DNA from: Mercurialis annua
Taxonomy: Eukaryota > Streptophyta > Magnoliopsida > Malpighiales > Euphorbiaceae
Length of the DNA stretch: 64,000 nt
Assembly: GCF_937616625.2 (NCBI RefSeq)
Contig: NC_065570.1
Location: 36,649,665 to 36,713,664 of the forward strand
Reading direction: 5' to 3'
A program made the position numbers and the translations under genes. The notes under the pieces were generated by a model. It had not been told where the DNA came from. It saw only the letters and a list, made by a program, of their open reading frames with translations, and did no database searches. Positions 37,201-48,145 of this stretch are shown piece after piece (within the stretch, counting starts at the first letter, position 1; each line of letters opens with the position of its first letter).

Positions 37201-38880
37201 TTTCGATTAGAATTCTTTTGTCACGTTACAAGTCTGTCTAACACGTCGTTCCGATAACCAAAGTATGGTTAGGTTATATTGCGCAAAGTGTGCGTGGAAA
37301 TATACAATAGATTAGTATGTTGCGTCTCAAGTCTCTTTAACGCGTCGTTCCGATTACCTAAACATGGCTAGGTTATTTTACACAAAGTGTGCGTGAAAAG
37401 TAACGCTAGATTAGTATGTCGCGTCTCAAGTCTCTGTAACGCGTCGTTCCGATTACCTAAGCATGGTTAGGTTATTTTACGCAAAGTTTGCGTGAAAAGT
37501 GACGCTAGATTAGTATGTCGTGTCTCAAGTCTCTTTAACGCGTCGTTCCGAATATCTAAGCATGGCTAGGTATATATTATGCGATGTGTGCGTGAAAACT
37601 GTTGTAAGGTTAGTATGTCGCATCTCAAGTCTCGATAACGCGTCGTTCCGATTACCTAAGCATGGTTAGGTTATATTAGCAAAGAGTGAATAGTGACGCT
37701 AGATTAGTATGTCGCGTCTCAAGTCTCTTTAACGCGTCGTTCCGATTACCATGCTTATGTCGCCTCACAAGTCTCTCAAACGCGTCTTTCTGATTACCAA
37801 AGCATGGTTAGGTTATAGTACGCAAAGAGTGCGTGAAAAGGATCAATAGATTAATATGTCGCGTCTCAAGTCTCTTCATGCGTCGTTCCGATTACCTAAG
37901 CATGGTTAGGTTATAATACGCAAAGTGTGCGTGAAAAGTGACGGTAGATAAGTATGTTGCGTCACAAATCTCTTTAACGCGTCGTTTGTATTACCTAAGC
38001 ATGGTTAGTTATATTACGCAAAGTGTGCGTTAAAAGTGACGCTAGATTAGTATGTCCAGTCTCAAGTCTCTTTAACGCGTCGTTCTGATAACCTAAGCTT
38101 GGTTAGGTTATATTACGCGAAGTGTGCGTAAAAACTGACTCTAGGTTAGTATGTTTCGTCTAAAATCTCTTTAACGCATCGTTTTGATTACCATGCTTAT
38201 CTCGCGTCAAAAGTCTCTTTCCAATTACCTAAGCATCTTTAGGCTATATTTCGCAAAGTGTGCGAGAAAGTGACGCTAGATTAGTATGTCGCGTCTCAAG
38301 GCTCTCTAACGAGTCGTTCTGATTTCCTAAGCAGGGTTAAGTTATACTACGCAAAGTGCGCGTGAAAAGTGACGCTAGATTAGTATGTCGCGTTTTAAGT
38401 CTCTTTAACGCGCCATTTCGATTAACTAAGCATTGTAAGGTTATATTAGGCGAGGCGTGCGTGAAAAGTGACGCTAGATAAGTATGTCGCGTCTCAAGGC
38501 TCTTTAATGCGTCGTTCCAATTACCTAAGCATGGTTAGGCTATATTATGCAAAGTTTTCATTAAATGTGACGCTAAATTAGTATGTCGCGTCTCAAGTCT
38601 CTTTAACGCGTCGTTTGGATTACCATGCTTATGTCGCGTCGCAAGTTTCTTTATCGCGTCCTTTCGATTACCATGCTTATGTCGCGTCCCAAGTCTCTCT
38701 AACGCGTCGTTCCAATTACCAAATATATTAGGTTATAGTACAAAGTGTTCGTGAAAAGAATCAATAGATTAGTATGTCGCGTTTTAAGTCTCTTTCACGC
38801 GTCGTTCCGATTACCTAAGCATGGTTAGGTTATATTACGCAAAGTGTGCATGAAAAGTGACGCTGGATTAGTATGTCCAG

Positions 38881-39459
38881 TCTCAAGTCTCTTTAACGCG
38901 TTGTTCCGATTACCTAAGTATGGTTAGGTTATATTACGCAATGTGTGCGTAAAAAGTGACGCTTTTCGTCTCAAATCTCTTCAACGCATCGTTTTGATTA
39001 CCATGCTTATCGCGCAATTCTTTCACGCGTCGTTTCGATTACCTAAGCATAGTTAGGTTATATTACGCAAAATGTGCGTGAAAGTGACGCTTAGTATGTC
39101 GCGTCTCAAGTCTCTCTAACGCGTCGTTCCGATTTCATAAGTTATATTACACAAAGCGTGCGTGAAAACTGACGCTAGATGAGTATGTCACGTCTCAAGT
39201 CTCTCTAACGCGTCGTTCTGATTACCTAAGCATAAGCATGGTTAGGTTATATCACGCAAAGTGTCCGTAAATAGATTAATATTGAATATCTCAAGACTCC
39301 TTAACGCATCGTTTCGATTACCATACATATGTCGCGTCACAAGTCTCTAAGTACCTAAGCATGTCGCGTCTCAAGTCCATTTAATGTGTCGTTCCAACTA
39401 GCTAAGCATGGTTAGGTTATATTACGCAAAGTATGCGTGAAAAATGACAATAGATTAGT
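38881..39459 (+). repeat. Duplicate of 13711-14289 (offset 25170)
   Basis: Irregular satellite with truncated monomers (for example TTTTCGTCTCAAATCTCTTC and TATCGCGCAATTCTTTCACG) matches 13711-14289 at one constant offset with only scattered substitutions. The shared irregular truncations make chance similarity of monomers unlikely. Confidence 0.85.
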
Positions 39460-40062
39460 ATGTCGCGTCATAAGTCTATCTAACGCGTCGTTCTGATTAC
39501 CTAAGCATGGTTAGGTTATATTATACAAAGTGTGCGTGAAAAGTGACGCTAGATTAGTATGTCGCATTTCAAGTCTCTTTAACGCGTCGTTCCGATTACC
39601 CAAGCATGGTAAGGTTATATTACGCGAGGTGTGCGTGAAAAGTGACGCTAGATTAGTATGTCGTGTCTCAAGGCTACTTAACGCGTCGTTCCGGTTACCT
39701 AAGCATTGTTAGGTTATATTATGCATAGTTTGCGTGAAAAGTGACGCTAGATTAGTATGTCGCGTCTCAAGTCTCTTTAACGCGTCGTTTCGATTACCAT
39801 GCTTATGTCTCGTCACAAGTCTGTCTAACGCGTCGTTTCGATTACTTAAGTATGGTTAGGTTATAGTACGCAAAGTGTGTGTGAAAAGTATCAATAGATT
39901 AGTATGTCGCATCTCAAGTCTCTTTAATGCGTCGTTCCGATTACCTAAGCATGGTTAGGTTATATTACGCCAAAGTGTGTGTGAAAAGTAACAATTGATT
40001 AGTATGTCGTGTCTCAAGTCTATTTAACGCGTCGTTCCGATTATCTAAGCATAGTTAGGTTA

Positions 40063-40064
40063 TA
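40063..40064. other. TA target-site duplication, left of MITE
   Basis: TA directly left of the MITE terminal repeat, matched by TA at 40348-40349. Removing the element and one TA leaves GGTTATAGTACG, a common satellite variant in this array, so the empty site can be recognised. Confidence 0.85.
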
Positions 40065-40347
40065 CTCCCTCGGTCCCAATAGAGTTGTCCACTTTGCCGT
40101 AATCACACAGTTTAAGAAAAGCAATTATTGTTTATGGATTTTGTAAAATTTTCCTTACTTTTCTTGTCATATCCCTATTTAATATAGGGTCCACTTGCAA
40201 TTTACTTCTAATTTATTCATTAGTGGGTTTTAAATAAGGGTAATATAAAAAAGTTGAGTGTAAAAGTTAGTTACCTTTTGAAAGTGGACAAGAGTTTTGG
40301 GACAAAAAATTTTCTCAAAGTGGACAACTCTATTGGGAAGGAGGGAG
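40065..40347. mobile_element. Stowaway-type MITE (Tc1/mariner-related), 283 bp
   Basis: Non-autonomous DNA element with terminal inverted repeats of 31 bp matching at 29 positions. The left end starts CTCCCTCGGTCCCAATAGAG and the right end is the inverse of CTCCCTCCTTCCCAATAGAG. The CTCCCTC terminus, TA target duplication, small size and AT-rich non-coding interior define the Stowaway group, mobilised in trans by mariner-like transposases. It has no coding capacity of its own; the frame at 40254-40442 runs from the element into satellite and is not a gene. Strand is arbitrary. The near-perfect termini suggest a fairly recent insertion. Confidence 0.93.
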
Positions 40348-40349
40348 TA

Positions 40350-40924
40350 GTACGTAAAGTGTGCGTGAAAAGTCACGCTGGATTAGTATGTCGCGTCTCA
40401 ATTATCTTTATTGCGTTGTTCCGATTACCTAAGCATGGTTAGGTTATATTACGGAAAGCGTGAGTGAAAAGTGACGCTAGATTAGTATGTCGTGTCTCAA
40501 GTCTCTTTAACGCGTTGTATGGTTAGGTTATATTATGCAAAGTATACGTGAAAAGTGACCCTAGATTAGTATGTCGCGTCTAAAGTCTCTTTAACGCGTC
40601 GTTCCGAATACCTAAGCGTGGTTAGGTTATATTACACAAAGTGTGCATAAAATGCGATGCAAGAATCGTATGACGTGTTTCAAGTCTCTTTAACGCGTCG
40701 TTTCCATTACCATGCTTATGTCAAGGCACAAGTCTTTCATACGCGTCGTTCCGATTACCTAAGCATGGTTAGGTTATATTACGCAAAGTGTGCGTGAAAA
40801 TGACAATAAATTAGTAGGTCGCGTCTCAAGTCTATTTAACGCGTCGTTCTTATTACCTAAGCATGGTTAGGTTATATTACGCAAGGTGTGCGTGAAAAGT
40901 GACGCTAGATTTCGGGTCTCAAGG
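40350..40924 (+). repeat. Forward satellite array, block E
   Basis: Short forward satellite stretch between the MITE and inverted block 2. It ends within a monomer at about ..TCTCAAGGTT. No gene or other element is seen. Confidence 0.92.
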
Positions 40925-42711
40925 TTGCTTAGGTAATCGGAACGACGCGTAAAAGAGACTTGAGACGCGACATTCTAACCTAGCAACAGTTTTCACGCAC
41001 ACATTGCGCAATATAACTTAACCACGCTTAGGTAATCGGAACGACGCGTTAAAGAGACTTGAGACGCGACATAGTGATCTATTGTCATTTTTCACGCACA
41101 CTTTGCGTAATATAATCTAACTATGCTTAGGTAATTGGAACAACGCATTAAAGAGAGTGGAGACACTACATACTAATCTAGCGTCACTTTTCATGCACAC
41201 TTTGCGTAATATAACCTAACAATGCTTAGGTAACCGGAACACGCGTTAAAGAGACTTGAGACGCGCCATACTAATCTAGCGTCCCTTTTCACGCACACTT
41301 TGCGTAATACAACCTAACCATGATTAGGTAATCGGAAAGACGCGTTAAAGAGACTTCAGACGTGACATACTAATCTAGCTTCACTTTTCACGACACTCTG
41401 CGTAACCTAACCTAACCATGCTTGGCTAATCGGTACAACGCGTTGAAGAGAATTAAAACGCGACATATAAATCTAGCGTAACTTTCCACGCACACTTTGC
41501 GTAATATAACCTAACCATGCTTAGGTAATCGGAACGACGCGTTAAATTGAAGTGTGACGCGACATACTGATTTATTGTTACTTTTCATGCACAGTTTGCG
41601 TAATATAACCTAACCATGCTTAGGTAATCAGAACAACGCGTTAAAGAGAACTGAGTCGCGACATACTTATTTAGCATAACGCTTCACGCACACTTTGCGT
41701 AATATAACCTAACCTTCCTTAGGTTATCGGAACGGCGCGTTAAATAGACGTGTGACGCGACATACTAATTTATTGTTACTTTTCACGCACACTTTGCGTA
41801 ATATGACCTAACCATGCTTAGGTAATCAGAACAACACGTTAAAGAGAATTGAGACACGACATACTTATCTAGCATAACGTTTCACGCACACTTTGCATAA
41901 TATAACCTAACCATGATTAGGTAATCGGAACGACGCGTTAAATAGACGTGAGACGAGACATACTAATCTATTGTCACTTTTCACGCACACTTGCGTAATA
42001 TGACCTAACCATTCTTAGGTAATCGAAACGACGCGTCAGAGAGACTTGTGACGCAACATAAGCATGGTAATCCAAACGACGAGTTAAAGTGACTTGAGAC
42101 GCGACATGCTAATCTAGCGTCACTTGTCAGGCAAACTTTACGTAAAATAATATGACCATGCTTAGGTAATCGGAACCACATGCTAAAGAGAATTGAGACG
42201 TGACATACTAATCTAGCGTCACTTTTCACGCACACTTTGCGTAAAATAACCTAATCATGCTTAGATAATCGAAACAACGTGTTAAAGAGACTTAAGACGC
42301 GAAATACTAATCTAGCGTCTAATTTTCACGCACACTTTGCGTAATGTAACCTAACTATGCTTAGGTAATCAGAACGACGCGTTAAAAAGACTTGTGACAC
42401 GACATAAGTATGGTAATCAGAACGACGAGTTAAAGTGACTAGAGACGCGACATACTAATCTAGCGTCACTTTTCAGGCACACTTTGCGTAAAATAACCTG
42501 ACCATAGGTAATCGGAACGACACATAAAAGAGAATTGAGACACGACATACTAATCTAGCGTCACTTTTCACGCACACTTTGCGTAAAATAACCTCATCAT
42601 GCTTAGGTAATCGAAACATTGCGCTAAAGAGACTTAAGACGCGACATACTAATCTAGCGTCTCTTTTCACGCACACTTTGCGTAATATAACCTAACTATG
42701 CTTAGATAATC
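40925..42711 (-). repeat. Inverted satellite block 2 (~1.8 kb)
   Basis: Minus-orientation satellite from GCTTAGGTAATCGGAACGAC to ..CTTAGATAATCAGA, after which forward monomers resume (AGCATGGCTAGGTTATATTA). About 41900-42711 is the reverse complement of forward sequence at 27813-28690. For example, the minus-strand translation of 42473-42676 and the plus-strand translation of 27849-28052 are both 67 codons and differ at four. A ~60 bp indel separates the two copies further in. No direct repeat is evident at the edges. The origin of 40925-41900 was not traced. Confidence 0.87.
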
Positions 42712-45700
42712 AGAAGCATGGCTAGGTTATATTACGCAAAGTGTGTGTGAAAAGCGACGCTAGATTAGAATGTCGCGTCTCAAACGTCTCTATCGCGTCG
42801 TTGCAATTACCTATGCATCGTTAAGTTATATTACGCAAAGAGTGCGTGAATAGTGACGCTAGATTAGTATGTCGCGTCACAAGTCTCTCTAACGCCCCGT
42901 TCTGATTACCTAAGCACGGTTAGGTTATATTTTGCTAAGTGTGCGTGAAAAGTGACGCTAGATTAGTATGTTGCATCGCAAGTCTCTCTAACGCGTCGTT
43001 CCGATTACCTAAGCATGGTTTGGTTCTATTATGCAGAGTGTGCGTGAAAAGTGTCGCTAGATTAGTATGTGGCGTCTCAACTCTCTTTAATGCGTCGTTC
43101 TTATTATCTAAGCATGGTTAGCTTATATTACGCAGAGTGTGCGTGAAAAGTGATTAATATGTCGCGTCTCAAGTCTCTTTAACGCGTCGTATCAATTGCC
43201 ATTCTTATGTCGCGTCACAAGTCTATCGAACGCGTCGTTTCGATTACCTAAGCATGGTTAGGAATCATTACTCAAAGAGTGAGTGTATAGTGGCGGTAGA
43301 TTAGTATGTCGCCTCTCAAGTCTCTTTAACGTGTCCTTTCGATTACCTAAGCATGGTTAGGTTAGATTACGCAAAGTGTGCGTAAAAAGTGACGCTAAAT
43401 TAGTATGTCGCGACTCAAGTCTCTTTAACGCGTTGTTTCTATTACCTAAGCATGGTTAGGTTATATTACGCAAAGTATGCGTGAAAAGTGACGCTACATT
43501 TGTTTGTCTCATCTCAAGTCTCTTTAACGCGTCGTTCCGATTACCTAAGCATGGTTAGATTGTATTACGCAAACTGTGCTCGAAAAGTGACGTTGGATTA
43601 GTATGGCGCGTCCTAAGTCTCTTTAATGCGTCATTCCAATTACCTAAGCATGGTTACGTTATATTACGCAAAGTGTGCGTGAAAAGTGACGCTAGATTAG
43701 TATGTCACGTCTTAAGTCTCTTTAACGCATTGTTCCGATTACCTAAACATGGTTAGGTTATTTTACGCAAAGTGTGCGTGAAAAGTGACGCTAGATTAGT
43801 ATGTCGCGTCTGAAGTCTCTAAAAATGCGTGTTCCGATTACCTAAACATGGTTTGATTATTACACAAAGTGTGCGTGAAAAGTGACGCTAGATTAGTATG
43901 TCGCGTCTGAAGTCTCTAAAAACGCGTCGTTATACTAAGCAAAGTGTGCGTGAAAAGAGACGCTAGAATAGTGTGTCGCGTTTCCAGTCTCTTTAATGCG
44001 TCGTTCCGATTACCTAAGCATGGTTAGGTAGTGTGCGTGAAAAGTAACGCTAGATTAGTATGTCGAGTCTGAAGTCTCTTTAACTCAGCGTTCCGATTAC
44101 CTAAGCATGGTTTAGTTATAATACGCAAAGTGTGCGTGACAAGTGACACTAGATTAGTATGTCGCGTTTCAAGTCTCTTTAACTCGTCAACCCGATTACC
44201 AAAGAATGGTTTGGTTATACTACAGATAGTGTGCGTGAAAAGGGACAATAAATTAGTATGTCGCGTCGCAAGTCTCTTTAACGTGTCTTACCTAAGCATG
44301 ATTAGGTTATTTTACGCAAAGTGTGCATGAAAAGTGACGCTGGATTGGTATGTCATGTCTCAAGTCTCTTTAAAGCGTCGTTCCGATTACCTAATCATGG
44401 TTAGGTTGTATTACGCAAAGTATGCGTGAAAAATGACGGCTAGATTAGTATGTCGCGTCTCAAGTCTCTTTAACGCGTCGTTCCGATTACCTAAGCATGG
44501 TTTGGTTATATTCGCAAAGCGTGCGTAAAAAGTGACGCTAGATTAGTATGGCGCATTTCCAGTGTCTTTAACCCGCCGTTTCGATTACTTTGCTTATGTC
44601 GCGTAACAAGTGTCTCTAACGCGTCGTTCTGATTACCTAAGCATGGTTAGGTTATATTAAACAAAGTGTGCGTGAAAAGTGACAATCAATTAGTATGTCG
44701 CATCTCAAGTCTCTTTGACGCGTCGTTCCGATTACCTAGGCATGGTTAGGTTATTTGACGCAAACTGTGCGCGAAAAGTGATGCTAGATTAGTATGTCGC
44801 GTCTCACTCTTTAATGCGTATTCCAATTACCTTACGTAAAGTGTGCGTGAAAAGTGACGCTAGATTGGTATGTCTCGTTTCAAGTCTCTTTAACACGTCG
44901 TTCCGATTTCCTAAGCATGGTTAGGTTATATGACGCAAAGTTTGCGTGAAAAGAGACGCTACATTAGTATGTCGCGTTTCAAGTCTCTTTAACGACGGCG
45001 CGTTTCAAGTCTCTTTAACGTGTCGTTTCGATTATCATGCTTATGACGCATCACAAGTCTCTCTAACGCGTCGTTCTTATTACATAAGCATGGTTGACTT
45101 ATATTACGCCAAGTGTGCGTGAAAAGTGACGCTAGATTAGTATGTCCCATCACAAGTCTATCTAACGCGTCGTTCCGATTACGTAAGCATGGTTGGGTTA
45201 TATTACGCAAAGTGTGCGTGAAAAGCGACGCTAGATTAGTATCTCGCGTTTCAAGCTTCTTTAATGTGTCATTCCGATTACCTAAGAATGGTTAGGTTAT
45301 ATTACGAAAGTGTGCATGAAAAGCGACAATAGATTTTTACGCGTCGTTTTGATTACCATGCTTATGTGGAGTCACATGTCTCTATATCGTGTCGTTCCGA
45401 TTACCTAAGCATGGTTAGGTTATATTATACAAAGTGTGCGTGAAAAGTTAAAATAGATTAGTATGTTGCGTTTCAAGTCTCTTTAACGCGTCGTTCCGAT
45501 TACCTACGCATGGTTAAGTTATATTACGCAAAGAGTTCGTGAATAGTGATGCTAGGTTAGTATGTTGCGTCTCCAGTCTCTTTAACGTGTTGTTCTGATT
45601 ACCTAAGCATGGCTAGGTTATATTACGCAAAGTGTGAGTAAAAAGTGACGCTAAATTAGTATGGCGCATCTCAAGTGCCTTTAACGCGTTGTTCCGATTA

Positions 45701-47130
45701 CCTAAGAATGGTTAGGTTATATTACGCAAAGTGTGAGTAAAAAGTGACGCTAAATTAGTATGGTGTGTCTCAAGTCACTTTAACGCGTCGTTCCGATAAC
45801 CTAAGAATAGTTAGGTTATATTACGCAAAGTGTGCGTAAAAATGACGCTAGATTAGTATGGCGCGTTTCAAGTTTTTTTAACGCGTCTTTTCAAGTGTCT
45901 CTAACGCGTCGTTCTGATTAACTAAGCATGGTTAGGTTATATTACGCAAAGTGTGCGTGAAAAGGGACAATAGGTTAGTATGTTGCGTCTCAAGTCTATT
46001 TAACGCGTCGTTCTGATTACCTAAGCATTGTTATGTTAGTCGTTAAAAGTGTCACTAGATTAGTATGTCCCGTCAAAAGTCTCTTTAATGTGTCGTTCCG
46101 ATTACCTAAGCATGGTTAGGTTATATTACGCAAAGTGTGCGTGAAAAGCGACAATAGATTAGTATGGCACGTCTCAAGTCTCTTTAACCGTCGTTTTGAT
46201 TACCATGCTTATGTGGAGTCACATGTCTCTCTATCCCGTCGTTCCGATTACTTAAGCATGGTTAGGTTATATTATGCAAAGTGTGCGTGAAAAGTGAAAA
46301 TAGATTAGTATGTTGCGTTTCAAGTCTCTTTAACGCGTCGTTCCGATTACCTAAGCATGGTTAGGTTATTTTACGCAAAGTGTGCGTGAAAAGTGACGCT
46401 AGGTTAGTATGTCGCGTCTCAAGTCTCTTTAACGCGTCGTTCCGATTAGCTACAAATGGTTTGGTTATATTACGCAATGAAGTCTCTTTAACGCGTCGTT
46501 CCGATTACGTACACATGGTTAGGGTATATATTACGCAATGTGTGCGTAAAAACTGTTGCTAGGTTAGTATGTCGCGTCTCAAGTCTCTTTAACACGTCGT
46601 TCCGATTACCTTAGCATGGTTAGGTTACATTACGCAAAGTGTGCGTGAAAGTTACGCTCGATTGGTATCTCGTTTCTCAAGTCTCTTTAACGCGTTGTTC
46701 CGATTACCTAGGCTTGGTTAGGTTATTTTACGCAAGGTGTGCGTGAAAAGTGACGCTAGATTAGTATGTCGCTTCTCAAGTCTCTTTAATGCGTATTCCG
46801 ATTACCTAAGCATGGTTAGGATATATTACGTAAAGTGTGCGTGAAAAATGACGCTAGATTAATATGTCGCGTCTCAAGTCTCGTTAACGCGTCTTTCTGA
46901 TTACCTAATCATGGTTAGGTTATATTACGCAAAGTTTGCGTGAAAAGTGACGCTAGACTAGTATGTCGCTACTCAAGTCTCTTTCACGCGTCGTTCCAAT
47001 TTCCTAAGCATGGTTAGGTTATATTACGCAAAGTTTGCATGAAAAGTCACGCTAGATTAGTATGTCGCATCTCAAGTCTCATTAAGTCGTCGTTCCGATT
47101 ACCTAAGCATGGTTAGGTTATATTACGCAA
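42712..47130 (+). repeat. Forward satellite array, block F
   Basis: Forward ~99/147 bp satellite with many truncated monomers (for example around 43860-43960, 44020-44040, 44990-45010). Both strands of some runs stay open for 60-75 codons (44130-44330 plus, 44024-44248 minus) purely because the repeat length is a multiple of three. No gene is seen. Confidence 0.94.
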
Positions 47131-48145
47131 AGAGACTTGAGACACGCCATAATAATCTAGCGTCACTTTTCACTCACACTTTGCGTAATATAAGTTAACC
47201 ATGCTTAGGTAATCGTAACAATGCGTTAAAGAGACTTATTATGCGACATAATAATCTAGAGACACTTTTAACGCGCACTTGGCGTAATATAAGATAACCA
47301 TGCTTAAGTAATTGGAACGATACGTTAAAGAGACTTGAGAGGAAACATACTAATCTATTTTCACTTTTCACGCACACTTTGCGTAATATAACCTAACCAT
47401 GCTTAGTTAATCATAACAACGCGTTAGAGACACTTGTTACGCGACATAGGCATGGTAATCGAAAAGACGCGTTTAAGAGACTTGAAACGTGCCATACTAA
47501 TCTAGCGTCACCTTTTACACACACATTGTGTAATATACCCTAACCATGCTTAGGTAATCATAACGACGCATTAAATTTACTTGAGACGCGCCATACTGAT
47601 TTAGCGTCACTTTTGACTCACACTTTGCGAACTATATCCTAACCATGTTTATGTAATCGAAACGACACATTCAAGAGATTTGTGACGCGACATACTAATC
47701 AACTGTCACTTTTCACGGACACTTTGCGTAATATAATATAACCATATTTAGGTAATCGGGACAACTCATTAAAAAGACCTGAGACGCGACATACTAATCT
47801 AGCGTCACTTTTCACGCACACTTTGCTTAATATAACATAATCATGCTTAGGTAATAGGAATGGCGCGTTAGAGAGACTTGTGACGCGACATACTAATCTA
47901 GCGTCACTTTTCACACACACTTTGAGACGCGAAACGACGCGTTAGAGACACTTGGACGCGACATAAGCACGGTAGCGCATATTAATCTAGCGACACTTTT
48001 CACGCACACTTTGCGTAATATGACCTAACAATGCTTAGGTAATCGGAACAACGCGTTAAAGAGACTTGAGATGCGACATACTAATCTAGCGTCACTTTTC
48101 ACACACACTTTGCGTAATATAACTCAACCATGCTTAGGTAATCGG
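47131..48145 (-). repeat. Inverted satellite block 3 (~1.0 kb)
   Basis: Minus-orientation satellite from AGAGACTTGAGACACGCC to CTTAGGTAATCGG. A 10 bp word TATTACGCAA lies directly outside both edges (47121-47130 and 48146-48155). The word is a normal part of the monomer, so this is weaker evidence for a target duplication than at block 1. Minus-strand frames at 47195-47377 and 47699-47920 are satellite translation, related to forward monomers near 30860-31060 and 58976-59158, but I could not fix a single source. Confidence 0.85.

Larger units (their letters stand above)
26518..40062 (+). repeat. Forward satellite array, block D
   Basis: Resumes directly after the viral insert at GCGTCTTTCTGATTACC and runs 13.5 kb to the MITE. 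26838-27980 matches 55991-57110 (offset 29153, then 29130 after a 23 bp indel). About 30240-34250 matches 58400-62280 (offset about 28.1 kb with indels). 27813-28690 matches the right part of inverted block 2 in reverse orientation. 29180-30740 is a relative of the 4.6 kb block at the left of the window. Frames at 27849-28052, 28350-28562, 30765-30956, 35578-35784 and similar are satellite translation. No gene is seen. Confidence 0.95.

Noticed and set aside
40254..40442. A 62-codon frame starting in the MITE
   Set aside because: It crosses from the element into satellite, and MITEs of this size do not code for protein.
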